From contig NZ_CP054839.1 of assembly GCF_018141105.1 (NCBI RefSeq), positions 992,001 through 1,056,000 of the forward strand: 64,000 nt of DNA, given 5' to 3'. The position numbers were made by a program, and so were the translations under genes. Shown here piece after piece: positions 53,759-63,434 of this stretch. The DNA comes from Saccharopolyspora erythraea. GTDB taxonomy: Bacteria; Actinomycetota; Actinomycetes; Mycobacteriales; Pseudonocardiaceae. Every line of letters starts with the position of its first letter. Position 1 is the stretch's first letter. Under the pieces are notes generated by a model that was not told the origin of the DNA, ran no database searches, and was given only the letters and a program-made list of their open reading frames with translations.

Positions 53759-54733
53759 CTATCCGCCGTTGGTGTACCCGCCGTTGCCCCGTCCGCCGTC
53801 CAGCTCCGGCACGGCGCTGCCCACCAGCCCGTCCTCGTCCCTGCGCACCTCGCCGACGGGGGTGGCGCCGCCGGCCGCGTCGGTCAGAGGCTGCGCCGCG
53901 CTGCGGAACGCCTCCAGCGCGTCGAGCTCCCGCCTCCGCGCGGACACGAACCGCTGGAGGTGCGTGCTGGAGAGGTTGACCGCCTCCACCGCGCCCGCGG
54001 CCGCCCGCTGGGCGCGCACCGACTGCGCACGCACCTGCTCGATGTCGGAGGCGATCGTGCGCTCGGTCGCGGCGAACATCGAGGCGGAGGCCAGGACGGC
54101 GAACCCGGTCGGCCCGCACAGGAAGACGCGCTTGCCCAGCAGCCAGGACAGCAGCTGCGGGTCGGTGTCCATGGCGGCGATGACGGCGGCGTCGGACGGC
54201 ACGAACATGATCGAGCCGTAGATCGCGTCGGCCCACTTCTGGTAGCCCTTGCCCGCCAGTTCCGCCGCACGGGAGCGGATGTTGCGCACGTGGACCCGCA
54301 GCGCGTCGCGGCGTTCCTCGGGGTCGTCGGTCTCCATCGCCTCCGCCCAGACGGCGAGGCTGGCCTTGGCGTCGACGGGGACCTGCCTGCCACCGCCGAC
54401 GGTGAGGACCATGTCCGGGCGGGCCGCGCCGCCGCCCGCGAGGTCGGTCTGCAGTGTGAAGTGGATGTCCTCGCGCAGCCCCAGCGAGCGCGCGGTCTCC
54501 AGCAGGACCTGTTCGCCCAGCTCACCGCGTCCGCTGATGGAGGCGAAGGCGACCTCGTACCGGCGCAGCGCCGCCTGCTGCGACACCGTCCGCGCCCGTT
54601 CGGCCTCGACCATGCGCAGCGCTTCGTCGGCCCGCCGGGCGCTGTCGGTGTAGAGGCGCCAGACCAGCATGAGCGCCGCCGCGAACAGCAGCGTCAGCAC
54701 GATGACGATGGTGATCAGGACGCCGGTGCCCAC
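53759..54733 (-). CDS. rmuC: DNA recombination protein RmuC
   Basis: A 324-residue RmuC. One N-terminal transmembrane helix (about 4-26) and a charged helix (about 30-58) precede the RmuC nuclease-like domain. The GRGELGEQVLLETARSLGL segment, RPDMVLTVGGGRQVPVDAKASLAVW (quoted in part), the SIMFVPSDAAVIAAM segment and VFLCGPTGFAVLA are diagnostic. RmuC limits inversions at short repeats. GTG at 54733 follows GGGAGCGG. The C-terminal 40 residues are Gly/Asp-rich. It is divergent from sbcD-sbcC, so the two repair units share a promoter region of about 200 bases. Confidence 0.9.
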   Translation of the reverse strand: MGTGVLITIVIVLTLLFAAALMLVWRLYTDSARRADEALRMVEAERARTVSQQAALRRYEVAFASISGRGELGEQVLLETARSLGLREDIHFTLQTDLAGGGAARPDMVLTVGGGRQVPVDAKASLAVWAEAMETDDPEERRDALRVHVRNIRSRAAELAGKGYQKWADAIYGSIMFVPSDAAVIAAMDTDPQLLSWLLGKRVFLCGPTGFAVLASASMFAATERTIASDIEQVRAQSVRAQRAAAGAVEAVNLSSTHLQRFVSARRRELDALEAFRSAAQPLTDAAGGATPVGEVRRDEDGLVGSAVPELDGGRGNGGYTNGG

Positions 54734-54927
54734 ATCCGCTCCCTGTGCCGCTCGGTGCTCCGCACCGCATCATCTCGAACCCCACCGACAGCCTCGGCCC
54801 GCACCCGCCTGACCGGCCTCTGGCGGCTGTTGCGTCCGGTTGCTCCATCCGGGCGTCCCACTCCGTGACCGGTGCACGACACGCCGAAGCGTCCTGGGGG
54901 GTTGCCGCGTTCCCCGGACCGCGTAGA

Positions 54928-54933
54928 TAGCTT
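54928..54933 (+). promoter_or_regulatory. -10 box TAGCTT of sbcD, leaderless
   Basis: TAGCTT (TANNNT) ends 6 bases before the ATG at 54940, without a Shine-Dalgarno. Confidence 0.5.
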
Positions 54934-54939
54934 TGCCGC

Positions 54940-56124
54940 ATGCGGGTGCTGCATACCTCCGACTGGCACGTGGGCCGGACCTTCCACGGTCGCGACCTGC
55001 TCCGGGACCAGGAGGCCGTCCTCGGCGGACTGGCCGACCTGGTCTCCGACGAGCACGTCGACGTCGTGGTGATCTCCGGTGACCTCTACGACCGCGCCGT
55101 GCCGTCGGGTGAGGCGGTGGAGACCTGCGTGCGCGTGCTGTCGCGCATCCGCGCCGCCGGTGCCGAAATCGTCGTCACACCGGGCAACCACGACTCGGCT
55201 GCCCGCGTCGGCGCGTTCGCCGACTTCGCCTCGGCCGGTGGACTGCACCTGCGGACCAAAATCTCGCGCCTGCACGAGCCGGTGCTGATCGACGACGAGC
55301 ACGGGCCGGTCGCGTTCTACGGAGTTCCCTACCTCGAACCGGATCCCGCCCGGCACGCGTTGGAGGCGTCGGCCGACGTCGCAGGCGCGGCCGCCCGCGT
55401 CGAGGCGCGCACTCACGCGGCCGTGCTCACCGAGGCGATGAACCGCGTCCGCGCCGACATTTCCACCCGCGGGGAGCAGACCCGTTCCGTCGTGCTGGCG
55501 CACGCGTTCGTGACCGGTGGCGATTCCAGCGACTCCGAGCGCTCGATCGCGGTCGGGGGCGTCGAGGACGTGCCGGGCTCGGTTTTCGGCGGTGTCGACT
55601 ACGTGGCGCTGGGGCACCTGCACGGTCCGCAGCGCCTCGACGAGCACCTGCGCTACTCGGGCAGTCCGCTGGCGTACTCGTTCTCCGAGGCCGCGCACCG
55701 GAAATCGGTGTGGCTGCTGGACCTCGACGCAGGAGGACTGTCCGGTGTGGATCGTCGCGAGCTGCCGGTGCCGCGTCGGCTCGCTACCGTCCGGGGCGAA
55801 CTCGAAGACCTGCTGACGTCCGCCGAGCACGCCGAGCACGAGGACTGCTACCTCTCGGCGACGCTCACCGACGAGGTCCGCCCGCTCGAGCCGATGCGGC
55901 GGCTGCAACAGCGGTTCCCGCACGCCGTGCACCTGGAGTGGCAGCCGGAGGGAGGCCGGGCGACCGCGCCGCTGCGCTACTCCGAGGCGGTGCGCGGACG
56001 CGACGACCAGACCATCGCGAAGGGTTTCGTCGCCGACTGCCGGGGATCCGAGCCGACGGAGTCCGAGCGCCTGCTGCTGCAGGAGGCGCTTCGAGCCATG
56101 GACATCGCGGAGGTCCGGCGATGA
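54940..56124 (+). CDS. sbcD: Exonuclease SbcCD subunit D
   Basis: A 394-residue Mre11-type phosphoesterase. Metal-binding motifs are in order: HTSDWHVGRTF, VVISGDLYDRAVPS, VVTPGNHDSAARV, then VLAHAFVTGG and ALGHLHGPQ. It cleaves DNA ends and hairpins with SbcC. The ATG at 54940 is preceded by a TANNNT box 6 bases upstream, so the transcript is probably leaderless. Its stop overlaps the sbcC start (ATGA), which fits a fixed stoichiometry of the complex. Confidence 0.95.
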   Translation: MRVLHTSDWHVGRTFHGRDLLRDQEAVLGGLADLVSDEHVDVVVISGDLYDRAVPSGEAVETCVRVLSRIRAAGAEIVVTPGNHDSAARVGAFADFASAGGLHLRTKISRLHEPVLIDDEHGPVAFYGVPYLEPDPARHALEASADVAGAAARVEARTHAAVLTEAMNRVRADISTRGEQTRSVVLAHAFVTGGDSSDSERSIAVGGVEDVPGSVFGGVDYVALGHLHGPQRLDEHLRYSGSPLAYSFSEAAHRKSVWLLDLDAGGLSGVDRRELPVPRRLATVRGELEDLLTSAEHAEHEDCYLSATLTDEVRPLEPMRRLQQRFPHAVHLEWQPEGGRATAPLRYSEAVRGRDDQTIAKGFVADCRGSEPTESERLLLQEALRAMDIAEVRR

Positions 56125-59075
56125 GGCTGCACCACCTGGAAGTGACGGCTTTCGGGCCCTACCGGGACACCCAGTCGGTCGACTTCGACACCCTCGGCTC
56201 CGATGGGCTGTTCCTGCTCCACGGCGACACCGGCGCGGGCAAGACCACGCTGCTCGACGCGGTCGCCTTCGCCATCTACGGGGCGGTTCCCGGGGCGCGC
56301 GGCGAGGTCAAGCGGCTGCGCTGCGACACGGCCGATCCCGAGGTCACCACGAAGGTGGCCCTGGAGCTGACGGTCCAGGGCCACCGGCTCCGGCTGGAAC
56401 GCAGCCCGGAGTACCAGCGGCCGAAGAAGCGCGGCCAGGGTTTCACGACGCAGCAGGCGAAGGCGTCGCTGACGTGGCTGGACGCGGTGCCCGACGGGCA
56501 GCCGCGGGAGGGGCTGTCCAGGATCGACGAGGTCGCTCGCACGATGCAGCGGCTGCTTGGGATGAGCGTCGAGCAGTTCTTCCAGGTCGTGATGCTGCCG
56601 CAGGGGGAGTTCGCGCGGTTCCTGCGGGCCGACACCGCCGAACGCGAGCAACTGCTGGAGAAGCTGTTCGCCACGCAGCGCTTCGGTGGTGTCGAGCAGT
56701 GGTTCGTCGACCGGCGGCGCGAACGCGGCCGGGAACTGGAGTCGCAGACGCAGCAGGTACGCGAGCTGCTCGCCCGGCTCTCCCAGGTCTCGGGCAACGG
56801 ACCCGCCGAGGACGAGGACCACCCGAGCTGGCTGGAGGAGCTGGAGAAGCGCGGCATCCGCGAGCTGGAGCGCACCCGCGCCGAGCACGCGCAGCTCGGC
56901 CGGCAACGCGAGGCGGCGGAGGCGAAGCTCGCCGAGCGCCGGGAGTTCGCGGACAAGGTGCGGCGCGTGCGCAAGGCCAACGCCGACCTCGCCGAGCTGG
57001 CGAGCAACCGCGAACAGCACGACGCCTGGCGTGCGGAGCAGGACGCCGCCCAGCGCGTTCTTCCGGTTCTCACCGCGCGGCAGTCGGTCGACCGCTCCGC
57101 GGCCGCGCTCGAACAGTCCCGGGCCGAGTTGTCGGCAGCGGCCGCCGCCTGTTCCGAGGTGGGCGACGACGAGCCGGCCGACCGGCTGCGCACGCTCGCG
57201 GGCAGCCACCGGGAACAGGCCGGCGCACTCGCACAGCTGCTTCCCCAGGCCGAGCAACAGGAGGCGGACCGCCGCCGGCTCGCCGAGCTCGCGGACCGCA
57301 TCGAGGCCGACTCGCGTCGCGAGGCCGAGATCACCGCGCAGCAAGCGGCGCTGCCCGAACGCATCGCAGAGGCACGCAGGGAGCTCGACGAGTCCAAGCA
57401 GAGCGAACTGCGCCTGGAGACGCTCGTCCCGAAGCTCGACGACCTCTCGGCCAGACTCACCGCCGCACGCGAACTTCCCGCAGCAGAACGGGAATCCACC
57501 ACCGCGTCCCAATCGGCCCGGCTGGCCGTCGACGAGCACCAGCAGGCCCGCGACCGGTTGCAGGACCTCCGGGAGCGCCGCCTCGCGGGTATGGCCGCCG
57601 AGCTGGCCGGAGGGCTGACCACGGGCGAACCCTGCCCGGTCTGCGGCTCGGCCGAGCACCCGGACCCGAGACGTCCGGTCGACGACCAGGTCAGCGCGGA
57701 CGACGAGGAACGCGCCCAGACCGCCGAGCAGCAGGCGCAGGCGCGTCGCGAGAAAGCCGCCGCAGAAGCGCAACGTGCGCAGCAGGCGTGCGAGAGCCTG
57801 CGGGATCGCCTCGGCGAGCACACGGAGGAGCAGCTCACCGCCGAACTCGCGGACCTGACCGCGGAGCGCGACGCGCTGCGCGACACGGCGGGCCGCACCG
57901 AGCAGCGCGCCAAGCAGCTCGCGGACCTCGAAGCTTCGACCGATCGGATCTCCACGCAGGTCGAGGAAGTCCGCACCCGGCTTGCGACATCGCGCGCCGA
58001 GCACTCCGCACTCACGTCCACAGTGGAGGAGAGGGAGGAGCGGCTCGAAGAGGCCAGGGGCGAGTTCCCCGGCATCGGCGCCCGCCGCGAGCACCTGCTC
58101 GACCTCGCAGGCAAGCTCGAGAGGCTCGTCGACGCCCGGGTTGCGTGCGCTGACGCGGAAACGCGGGTCGAGGACCAGCGCAACGCCCTGCGCGAAGCGG
58201 CGACCGCCGCGGGCTTCGAAAGCGTCGAGGCGGCATTCGCCGCCGAGCGCGGTGACGACCGCCTCGCCGAACTGTCCAGGGCGCTGTCGGAGGTGGAGCA
58301 ACGCGCCGCGGGTGCACGCGCGACCTTGGAGAGCGCGGAGCTGGCGGGCGTCGACCCGGACGCCGAGGTGGGTCTCGAAGAGGCCACCGAGCAGGCCACG
58401 GTGGCGCGCGAGGCCGCGGAGCGGGCAGCCGCGATGGCGCACCGCGCGGAGCAGCGGCACCGCGACGTGGCGCAGCTCGCGGAGCGGCTGCGCGCGGCGT
58501 GGGCGCAGCTCGGACCGGCGCAGGCGGAGTACGAGGAGCTCGCCGCCCTGGCGGACGTGGTCAACGGGCGCGGCCAGAACGCCCGCAAGATGTCGCTGCG
58601 CTCGTACGTGCTGGCGGCGCGGCTGGAGGACGTGGCCGAGGCCGCGACCCGCCGGTTGCAGCGCATGAGCGACGGCCGCTACTCCTTCGTCCACTCGGAC
58701 GCAGCAGGCGCCCGCGGCACCCGCGGCGGCCTGGGCCTCGACGTGCTCGACGACTACTCCGGCAAGATCCGCCCGGCGAAGACCCTGTCCGGCGGGGAGT
58801 CCTTCCTCGCGTCCCTGTCCCTGGCCCTCGGCCTCGCCGACGTCGTGGCCGCCGAGACCGGCGGTGCGCTGCTGGACACCCTGTTCATCGACGAGGGATT
58901 CGGCACGCTCGACGCCGACACCCTCGACCTGGTGATGGACACCCTCGACGACCTCCGCACCGGCGGCCGAGTCGTGGGCCTGGTCTCCCACGTCGAGGAG
59001 ATGCGCCAGCGCATCGCCGTCCGACTGCGCGTCCGCAAGTCCCGCACCGGCTCAACCCTCGTTCTGGAGCGCTGA
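56121..59075 (+). CDS. sbcC: Exonuclease SbcCD subunit C (SMC-like ATPase)
   Basis: A 984-residue Rad50-type ATPase. Walker A (GDTGAGKTT) is near residue 35, followed by the Q-loop region QVVMLPQGEFARFLRA. Two long coiled-coil arms rich in Glu/Ala/Arg/Gln follow, split by the zinc hook Cys505-x-x-Cys508 (GEPCPVCGSAEHP) near the middle. The C-terminal ABC signature (TLSGGESFLASLSLALGL) and Walker B (DTLFIDEGFGTLDADTL) come last. It works with SbcD in processing hairpins and broken ends. No frameshift or missing motif is seen. Confidence 0.95.
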   Translation: MRLHHLEVTAFGPYRDTQSVDFDTLGSDGLFLLHGDTGAGKTTLLDAVAFAIYGAVPGARGEVKRLRCDTADPEVTTKVALELTVQGHRLRLERSPEYQRPKKRGQGFTTQQAKASLTWLDAVPDGQPREGLSRIDEVARTMQRLLGMSVEQFFQVVMLPQGEFARFLRADTAEREQLLEKLFATQRFGGVEQWFVDRRRERGRELESQTQQVRELLARLSQVSGNGPAEDEDHPSWLEELEKRGIRELERTRAEHAQLGRQREAAEAKLAERREFADKVRRVRKANADLAELASNREQHDAWRAEQDAAQRVLPVLTARQSVDRSAAALEQSRAELSAAAAACSEVGDDEPADRLRTLAGSHREQAGALAQLLPQAEQQEADRRRLAELADRIEADSRREAEITAQQAALPERIAEARRELDESKQSELRLETLVPKLDDLSARLTAARELPAAERESTTASQSARLAVDEHQQARDRLQDLRERRLAGMAAELAGGLTTGEPCPVCGSAEHPDPRRPVDDQVSADDEERAQTAEQQAQARREKAAAEAQRAQQACESLRDRLGEHTEEQLTAELADLTAERDALRDTAGRTEQRAKQLADLEASTDRISTQVEEVRTRLATSRAEHSALTSTVEEREERLEEARGEFPGIGARREHLLDLAGKLERLVDARVACADAETRVEDQRNALREAATAAGFESVEAAFAAERGDDRLAELSRALSEVEQRAAGARATLESAELAGVDPDAEVGLEEATEQATVAREAAERAAAMAHRAEQRHRDVAQLAERLRAAWAQLGPAQAEYEELAALADVVNGRGQNARKMSLRSYVLAARLEDVAEAATRRLQRMSDGRYSFVHSDAAGARGTRGGLGLDVLDDYSGKIRPAKTLSGGESFLASLSLALGLADVVAAETGGALLDTLFIDEGFGTLDADTLDLVMDTLDDLRTGGRVVGLVSHVEEMRQRIAVRLRVRKSRTGSTLVLER

Positions 59076-59081
59076 CGACCA

Positions 59082-59110
59082 GCGGTTTTCCATGTTCCAC
59101 GGGAAACCGC
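59082..59110 (+). terminator. Hairpin after sbcC
   Basis: GCGGTTTTCC and GGGAAACCGC (one G-T wobble) with a 9-base loop lie 6 bases after the sbcC stop. Confidence 0.6.
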
Positions 59111-59332
59111 ACACGGTTCTCATCCCGTCGGCCTGGCGCCCGGCCGATGGCCCTCGTGGAGGTCGATGGGTGAAATCGTCAAGACCTGTGGATGAAGATC
59201 TTCAAGGCTCAGCGGTTGGTTCGAATCAGCGGCTCCACGACGCTCCCCTCGGAGTAGCGTCGGCCTTCATCGCGCCAGGCTGGTCATAGTTCTGCATCGC
59301 GGACCAGGAGTGCGATCTGTACGACGGCGATC

Positions 59333-60732
59333 ATGATTACGGGAGTGTCGGTGGCGGCGACGCCGGACACCGTGGGGTGGGGCCCGTGCCCGGAGGAGGT
59401 CGCCGCACCCCGCCTCGAGTGCTCGACGCTCGAAGTCCCGCTGGACTACCGGGACCCGGAGGCCGGCAGATCGAGATCGCGATCTCCCGGCTGGCGAGCG
59501 AGAAACCGTCGCAGCGCCGCGGCGTGCTGCTGACCAATCCAGGCGGCCCCGGCGGCACGGGACTCGACTACCCGGCCGTTCTCGCCGGATCAAAGCTGCC
59601 GCGGGAGGTGCTGGACTCCTACGATGTGATCGGCTTCGACCCGCGCGGCGTCGGCCGCAGCACGCCGGTGACCTGCGATCTGACGCCGGAGCAGCAGGCA
59701 CGCCGCAACTTCCCGCCGTACGCGCACACCGCGGCCGATGTGGCACGGGAGGCGGGGAACGCGCGGACCATCGCCGAGCAGTGCGCCACCTCGCCGACAG
59801 CGTGGATGCTGCCGCACACCACCACCGCTAACACCGCGCGCGACATTGACCGGATCCGGGCGGCGCTGGGCGAGTCGAAGCTCTCCTACCTCGGTGCCTC
59901 CTACGGGACCTACCTCGGTGCGGTGTACACGACGATGTTCCCGCAGCGCAGCGACCGGATCGTGCTCGACAGCAACCTGGGCCCCGGCGGTTACGACGTC
60001 ACCGCCATGCGGTTGCTCGCCCGTGGAATGGACGACCGGTTCCCGGACTTCGCGGCGTTCGCCGCCGCACACCCCGAGTACGGTCTGGGCACCACCCCGG
60101 AACAGGTGACCGCGAAGTTCTTCGAACTAGCGGAGCGGTTGGAGGCGAAACCGGTCCAGGGCATCGACGGAACGTTGTTCCGCGGGATCACGTTCGACCG
60201 CCTCTACAACGATGCGCTCATGCCCCTGCTGGCCAAGACCTGGCAGGCACTCGACACGGACCGGCCGCTGCCGCCCGACCTGCCGATGGCGAACATCGAG
60301 AACTTCATGTCCGCCCGTTTTTCGGTGATGTGCGGTGATTCGCGCTGGCCGGGCACGGTCCGGGACTATCAGCGCAATGCCGCGGCCGACCGGCTGAGGC
60401 ACCCGATGCTGGGCGGGTCCACAGCCAGCATCGGACCTTGCGCGTTCTGGCCGGACGAGCGGCCCGAGCCGCCGGTGCGCATCGGTGACCGGGGCCCGTC
60501 GAACGTGCTCATGGTGCAGAACGAGCGCGACCCGGGGACGCCGCTGGCCGGCGCCCAGGAGCTGCGGCGGGCGTTCGGGGAACGGGCCACGATGGTGACG
60601 GCCGACCAGGGCGGGCACGGTGTCTATCCGTTCGGCCGCAACACGTGCGCGAACGACGCGGTGACGGCGTTCCTGACCGCCGGGCAGCGCCCTCCACAGG
60701 ACCTCGCCTGCGCGGCGGAGCCGAGCGAGTAG
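59333..60732 (+). pseudogene. TAP-type alpha/beta hydrolase interrupted by a frameshift
   Basis: The N-terminal family segment (VGWGPCPEE, then LECSTLEVPLDYRDPE) is in one frame from about 59333 to 59465. The rest (GGRQIEIAISRLAS onward, through the nucleophile GASYGTYLG and the C-terminal TAP-like domain to 60732) is in the frame one base back. Inserting one G in CCCGGAGGCC near 59458, giving DPGGRQIEI, restores a single frame. The enzyme family is secreted tripeptidyl aminopeptidase-like. The signal peptide is also poor: no start codon with a Shine-Dalgarno is found and the hydrophobic stretch is short. Either a decayed gene or a one-base sequencing error. Confidence 0.75.
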
Positions 60733-60750
60733 CGGGAGAGGGGGCGCGGA

Positions 60751-60800
60751 GTGGCGGCGTCGTCGGGCTGCACAGGGGGTCAGCCCGACGACGCCGCCAC
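60751..60800. terminator. 20-bp perfect hairpin terminator
   Basis: GTGGCGGCGTCGTCGGGCTG and its exact reverse complement enclose a 10-base loop, between the convergent TAP-hydrolase and ada-alkA genes. Confidence 0.8.
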
Positions 60801-60922
60801 CACTGAAGCGCTCCCGCTGGGAGCAGTTGCTTTTCCGCGCACTGCTATATCGATGTTTAGGCGGCTGCGTCGGATACTCCCGCGCCCGCGCTCTCAAAGT
60901 GAGCCGCGATGCCAAGGCGGCC

Positions 60923-62677
60923 TTACGCCGCTCCGCTTCGCCCCGAGCGCCACAGCAGCATCCCGGCGTACGAGCGCCAGGGACTCCACCGGTCGGCGTG
61001 TGCTCGCAAGGTCCGCGCATCAGCCGGGAGGCCCAAGGCCGCTGCGCCCTTGCGCAGCACAAGGTCGCCGTCCAGGAGAACGTCGGGGGCGCCGAGGACG
61101 CGCATGGCGACGTAGCCGGCTGTCCACGGCCCGATTCCCGGTATGCGTTCCAGCTCCCGCCGGAGGTCGGCTTCGTCGCGGCCGGGGTGGACCTGCAGGT
61201 TGCCGCCGGCCAGCTCCTCGGCGACACGCCGCACGGTCTCGGTGCGGCGTTTCGGCCCGGGCAGGACGTTGTCCGCTCCATTCGCCAGGGCTTTCGCGAT
61301 GGCCTCCGCGGTCGGGAACAGCGTCGTCACGGTTCCGTCGGGGTGGGACAGCGGTTCTCCCAAGGCCGCGACGAGACGTCCGAGCGTGGTCCGCGCTGCC
61401 GATACCGAGACCTGCTGGCCGACGAGGGCGCGGACCACGATCTCGGTGCCGTCCACGCTGCCAGGCACTCGCACGCCCGGCGCGGTGCGGACGACCGGCG
61501 CGAGGGCGTGGTCGTCACCGAGAACGTCCGCCACTGCCACGGGATCGGCGTCGAGGTCGAGGAGCCTGCGCAGTCGCGACACCGCAGAGCCGAGATCACG
61601 CAGGTCGGTCAGCTGCAGAGCGGCCGCGACGTGGTTGTCCGCCGGGCGCAGCGTCGCGATTCCCGTGCCATGAGGCAGGCGCAACGACCGCGTGTAATGG
61701 CCTGGCCCGGCGTCCTCGACACCGCTCAGCGCCCGCGCAGCCAGGAACGCGAACAGCCCGTCGGTGTCGATGGGGGATCGGTATGGCAGCCGGAGGTTGA
61801 GAACCCCTGCGGCGCTGGAGACTCCGGCATTCCCGGAGACATCCCCATTCCCGACCGCCGCCGTGCTCGTGGATGACGCCACGTTCGCGGGTACCGCCGC
61901 ACTCAAACCAGCCGCCGTACTCGCCGCTGCGCCCGCACTCGCACCGGCTGTGACCGCCGTCCCCGCAGTCACCGCCCCTGCCGGTCCCGCTCCAAGTCCC
62001 GTTCGCACCGGGCCGATAGCTCCAGCTCGCGCTCCCGCTCCGCCCACAGCGTCCCCAACAGCCGCCGCACGCGTGCGCCTTACCGGCCCGGCGGACTTCC
62101 GAACGCGGCCAGCCCTCGGTGCCTGGCGGCGCAGCAGGGTCGGCGTCGCTCCGAAAACCTCGCGGACGGTGTCGTTGAACTGCCGCAGGCTGGAGAACCC
62201 GGCGGCGAAGGCGATGTCGGTGAAGCTCAGTTCCGTGGTCTCGATCAGGATGCGGGCCGAGTGCGCCCGGTGCGCGCGGGCGAGTCCGAGTGGTCCGGCG
62301 CCCAGTTCGGCGGTGAGCACGCGGGTCAGGTGCCGCGTCGAGTAGCCGAGCCGCGCCGCGAGGCCGCTGACTCCGGACCGTTCCACGACACCGTCGTTGA
62401 TGAGCCGCATGGCGCGTCCGGCCAGGTCGGCGCGCAGGTTCCACTCCGGCGAGCCGGGGACCGCGTCGGGCAGGCAGCGTCGGCAGGCCCGGTAGCCGGC
62501 GGCCTGCGCCGCGGCGGTGGTCGGGAAGAACTCCGCGTTGCCGGGCTTGGGCGTCCGCGCCGGGCAGGACGGCCGGCAGTAGATCCCCGTCGTGCGAACC
62601 GCGAGCACGAAGCAGCCGTCGAAGCGGGCGTCCCGCGAGGTGACCGCCCTGTACGCCTGCTCCGCCGCGACCAGCAT
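60923..62677 (-). CDS. alkA: Ada-AlkA fusion: methyl-phosphotriester sensor, AraC HTH and 3-methyladenine glycosylase
   Basis: A 584-residue fusion protein for alkylation repair. The Ada N-terminal zinc domain has Cys34, Cys38, Cys65 and Cys68 (GIYCRPSC and YRACRRC); Cys34 would accept the methyl group from DNA phosphotriesters. An AraC helix-turn-helix follows (about 88-182), then a linker of roughly 108 residues (185-292) made almost only of Ala, Gly, Thr, Ser and Val. After that come the AlkA N-domain (about 293-370) and an HhH-GPD glycosylase domain with IPGIGPWTAGYVAMRVLG and an Asp in LLDGDLVL. It lacks the Ada methyltransferase. The M. tuberculosis AlkA has the same order, but by memory it is about 90 residues shorter. 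ATG at 62677 is the chosen start. Confidence 0.9.
   Translation of the reverse strand: MLVAAEQAYRAVTSRDARFDGCFVLAVRTTGIYCRPSCPARTPKPGNAEFFPTTAAAQAAGYRACRRCLPDAVPGSPEWNLRADLAGRAMRLINDGVVERSGVSGLAARLGYSTRHLTRVLTAELGAGPLGLARAHRAHSARILIETTELSFTDIAFAAGFSSLRQFNDTVREVFGATPTLLRRQAPRAGRVRKSAGPVRRTRAAAVGDAVGGAGARAGAIGPVRTGLGAGPAGAVTAGTAVTAGASAGAAASTAAGLSAAVPANVASSTSTAAVGNGDVSGNAGVSSAAGVLNLRLPYRSPIDTDGLFAFLAARALSGVEDAGPGHYTRSLRLPHGTGIATLRPADNHVAAALQLTDLRDLGSAVSRLRRLLDLDADPVAVADVLGDDHALAPVVRTAPGVRVPGSVDGTEIVVRALVGQQVSVSAARTTLGRLVAALGEPLSHPDGTVTTLFPTAEAIAKALANGADNVLPGPKRRTETVRRVAEELAGGNLQVHPGRDEADLRRELERIPGIGPWTAGYVAMRVLGAPDVLLDGDLVLRKGAAALGLPADARTLRAHADRWSPWRSYAGMLLWRSGRSGAA
61802..62125 (-). other. Low-complexity linker inside ada-alkA
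   Basis: Codes for about 108 residues rich in Ala, Gly, Thr, Ser and Val between the helix-turn-helix and the glycosylase. No predicted structure; see findings. Confidence 0.7.
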
Positions 62678-62789
62678 GCCGCCAATCGTCCCAGCGGCCG
62701 CCACACCCCACTAGCGGAAATCGGACACCGCAGAGCCTGGCACCAGAGCGTCGGCCACGGCAAACCCGAACACCGCGCGTCCGACACGG

Positions 62790-63434
62790 CTAAGAAGCCG
62801 GACTCACGAAGCCGGACTCGTAGGCGAAGACCACCGCCTGAGTTCGGTCGCGGGCGCCGAGCTTCGCGAGGACGTTGCCGACGTGGGTCTTCACCGTCTG
62901 GATGCCGATGAACAGCTCCGCGGCGATCTCGGTGTTCGACAGCCCCTTGGCCATCAGCCGCAGCACCTCCGCCTCGCGCTCGGTCAGCGCCGGGGCGGGG
63001 CGCCGCGCCCCCGGCGCCTGCCATGCGACGAGCCGCCGGATCGCCGCCGGGAAGAGCAGAGACTCGCCCTGCGCCGCGATGCGGATCGCCTGCACGATCT
63101 CCTCCGGGCGTGAGCGTTTCAGCAGGAATCCGGTCGCGCCGGCGCGCAGCGCGTCGTAGACGTGGTCGTCGTGCTCGAAGGTCGTGATGACGATGATCGC
63201 CGGCGGGTCGGCGACCGCGTCGAGCACCGCCGTCGTGGCGCGGATGCCGTCGACGGCGGGCATGCGCACGTCCATCAGCACGACGTCGGGGCGAAGCCGT
63301 CGCACCAGAGGCAGGACCTCCGCGCCGTCGGCGGCGTCACCGACCACCCGCAGGTCGTCCTCCGCGTCGATGACGGCCCGCAGGCCGGTGCGGATCAGCG
63401 GCTCGTCGTCGACCAGAAGCACCGTCACGCTCAC
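62790..63434 (-). CDS. NarL/LuxR-family response regulator
   Basis: A 214-residue response regulator. The receiver domain (about 4-120) has the acidic pair Asp9/Asp10, phosphoacceptor Asp55 (VVLMDVRMP) and the Lys in GFLLKRSRP. The LuxR-type helix-turn-helix (about 148-205) reads ALTEREAEVLRLMAKGLSNTEIA, then TVKTHVGNVLAKLG. GTG at 63434 overlaps the histidine-kinase stop by four bases, so sensor and regulator are translationally coupled. Targets are unknown. The gene upstream on the strand is the partial kinase at the window end. Confidence 0.93.
   Translation of the reverse strand: MSVTVLLVDDEPLIRTGLRAVIDAEDDLRVVGDAADGAEVLPLVRRLRPDVVLMDVRMPAVDGIRATTAVLDAVADPPAIIVITTFEHDDHVYDALRAGATGFLLKRSRPEEIVQAIRIAAQGESLLFPAAIRRLVAWQAPGARRPAPALTEREAEVLRLMAKGLSNTEIAAELFIGIQTVKTHVGNVLAKLGARDRTQAVVFAYESGFVSPAS

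Noticed and set aside
59180-59245. Possible tRNA because of a GGTTCGAATC T-loop-like string
   Set aside because: The flanking bases do not form a T-stem, and no acceptor or anticodon stem can be drawn.
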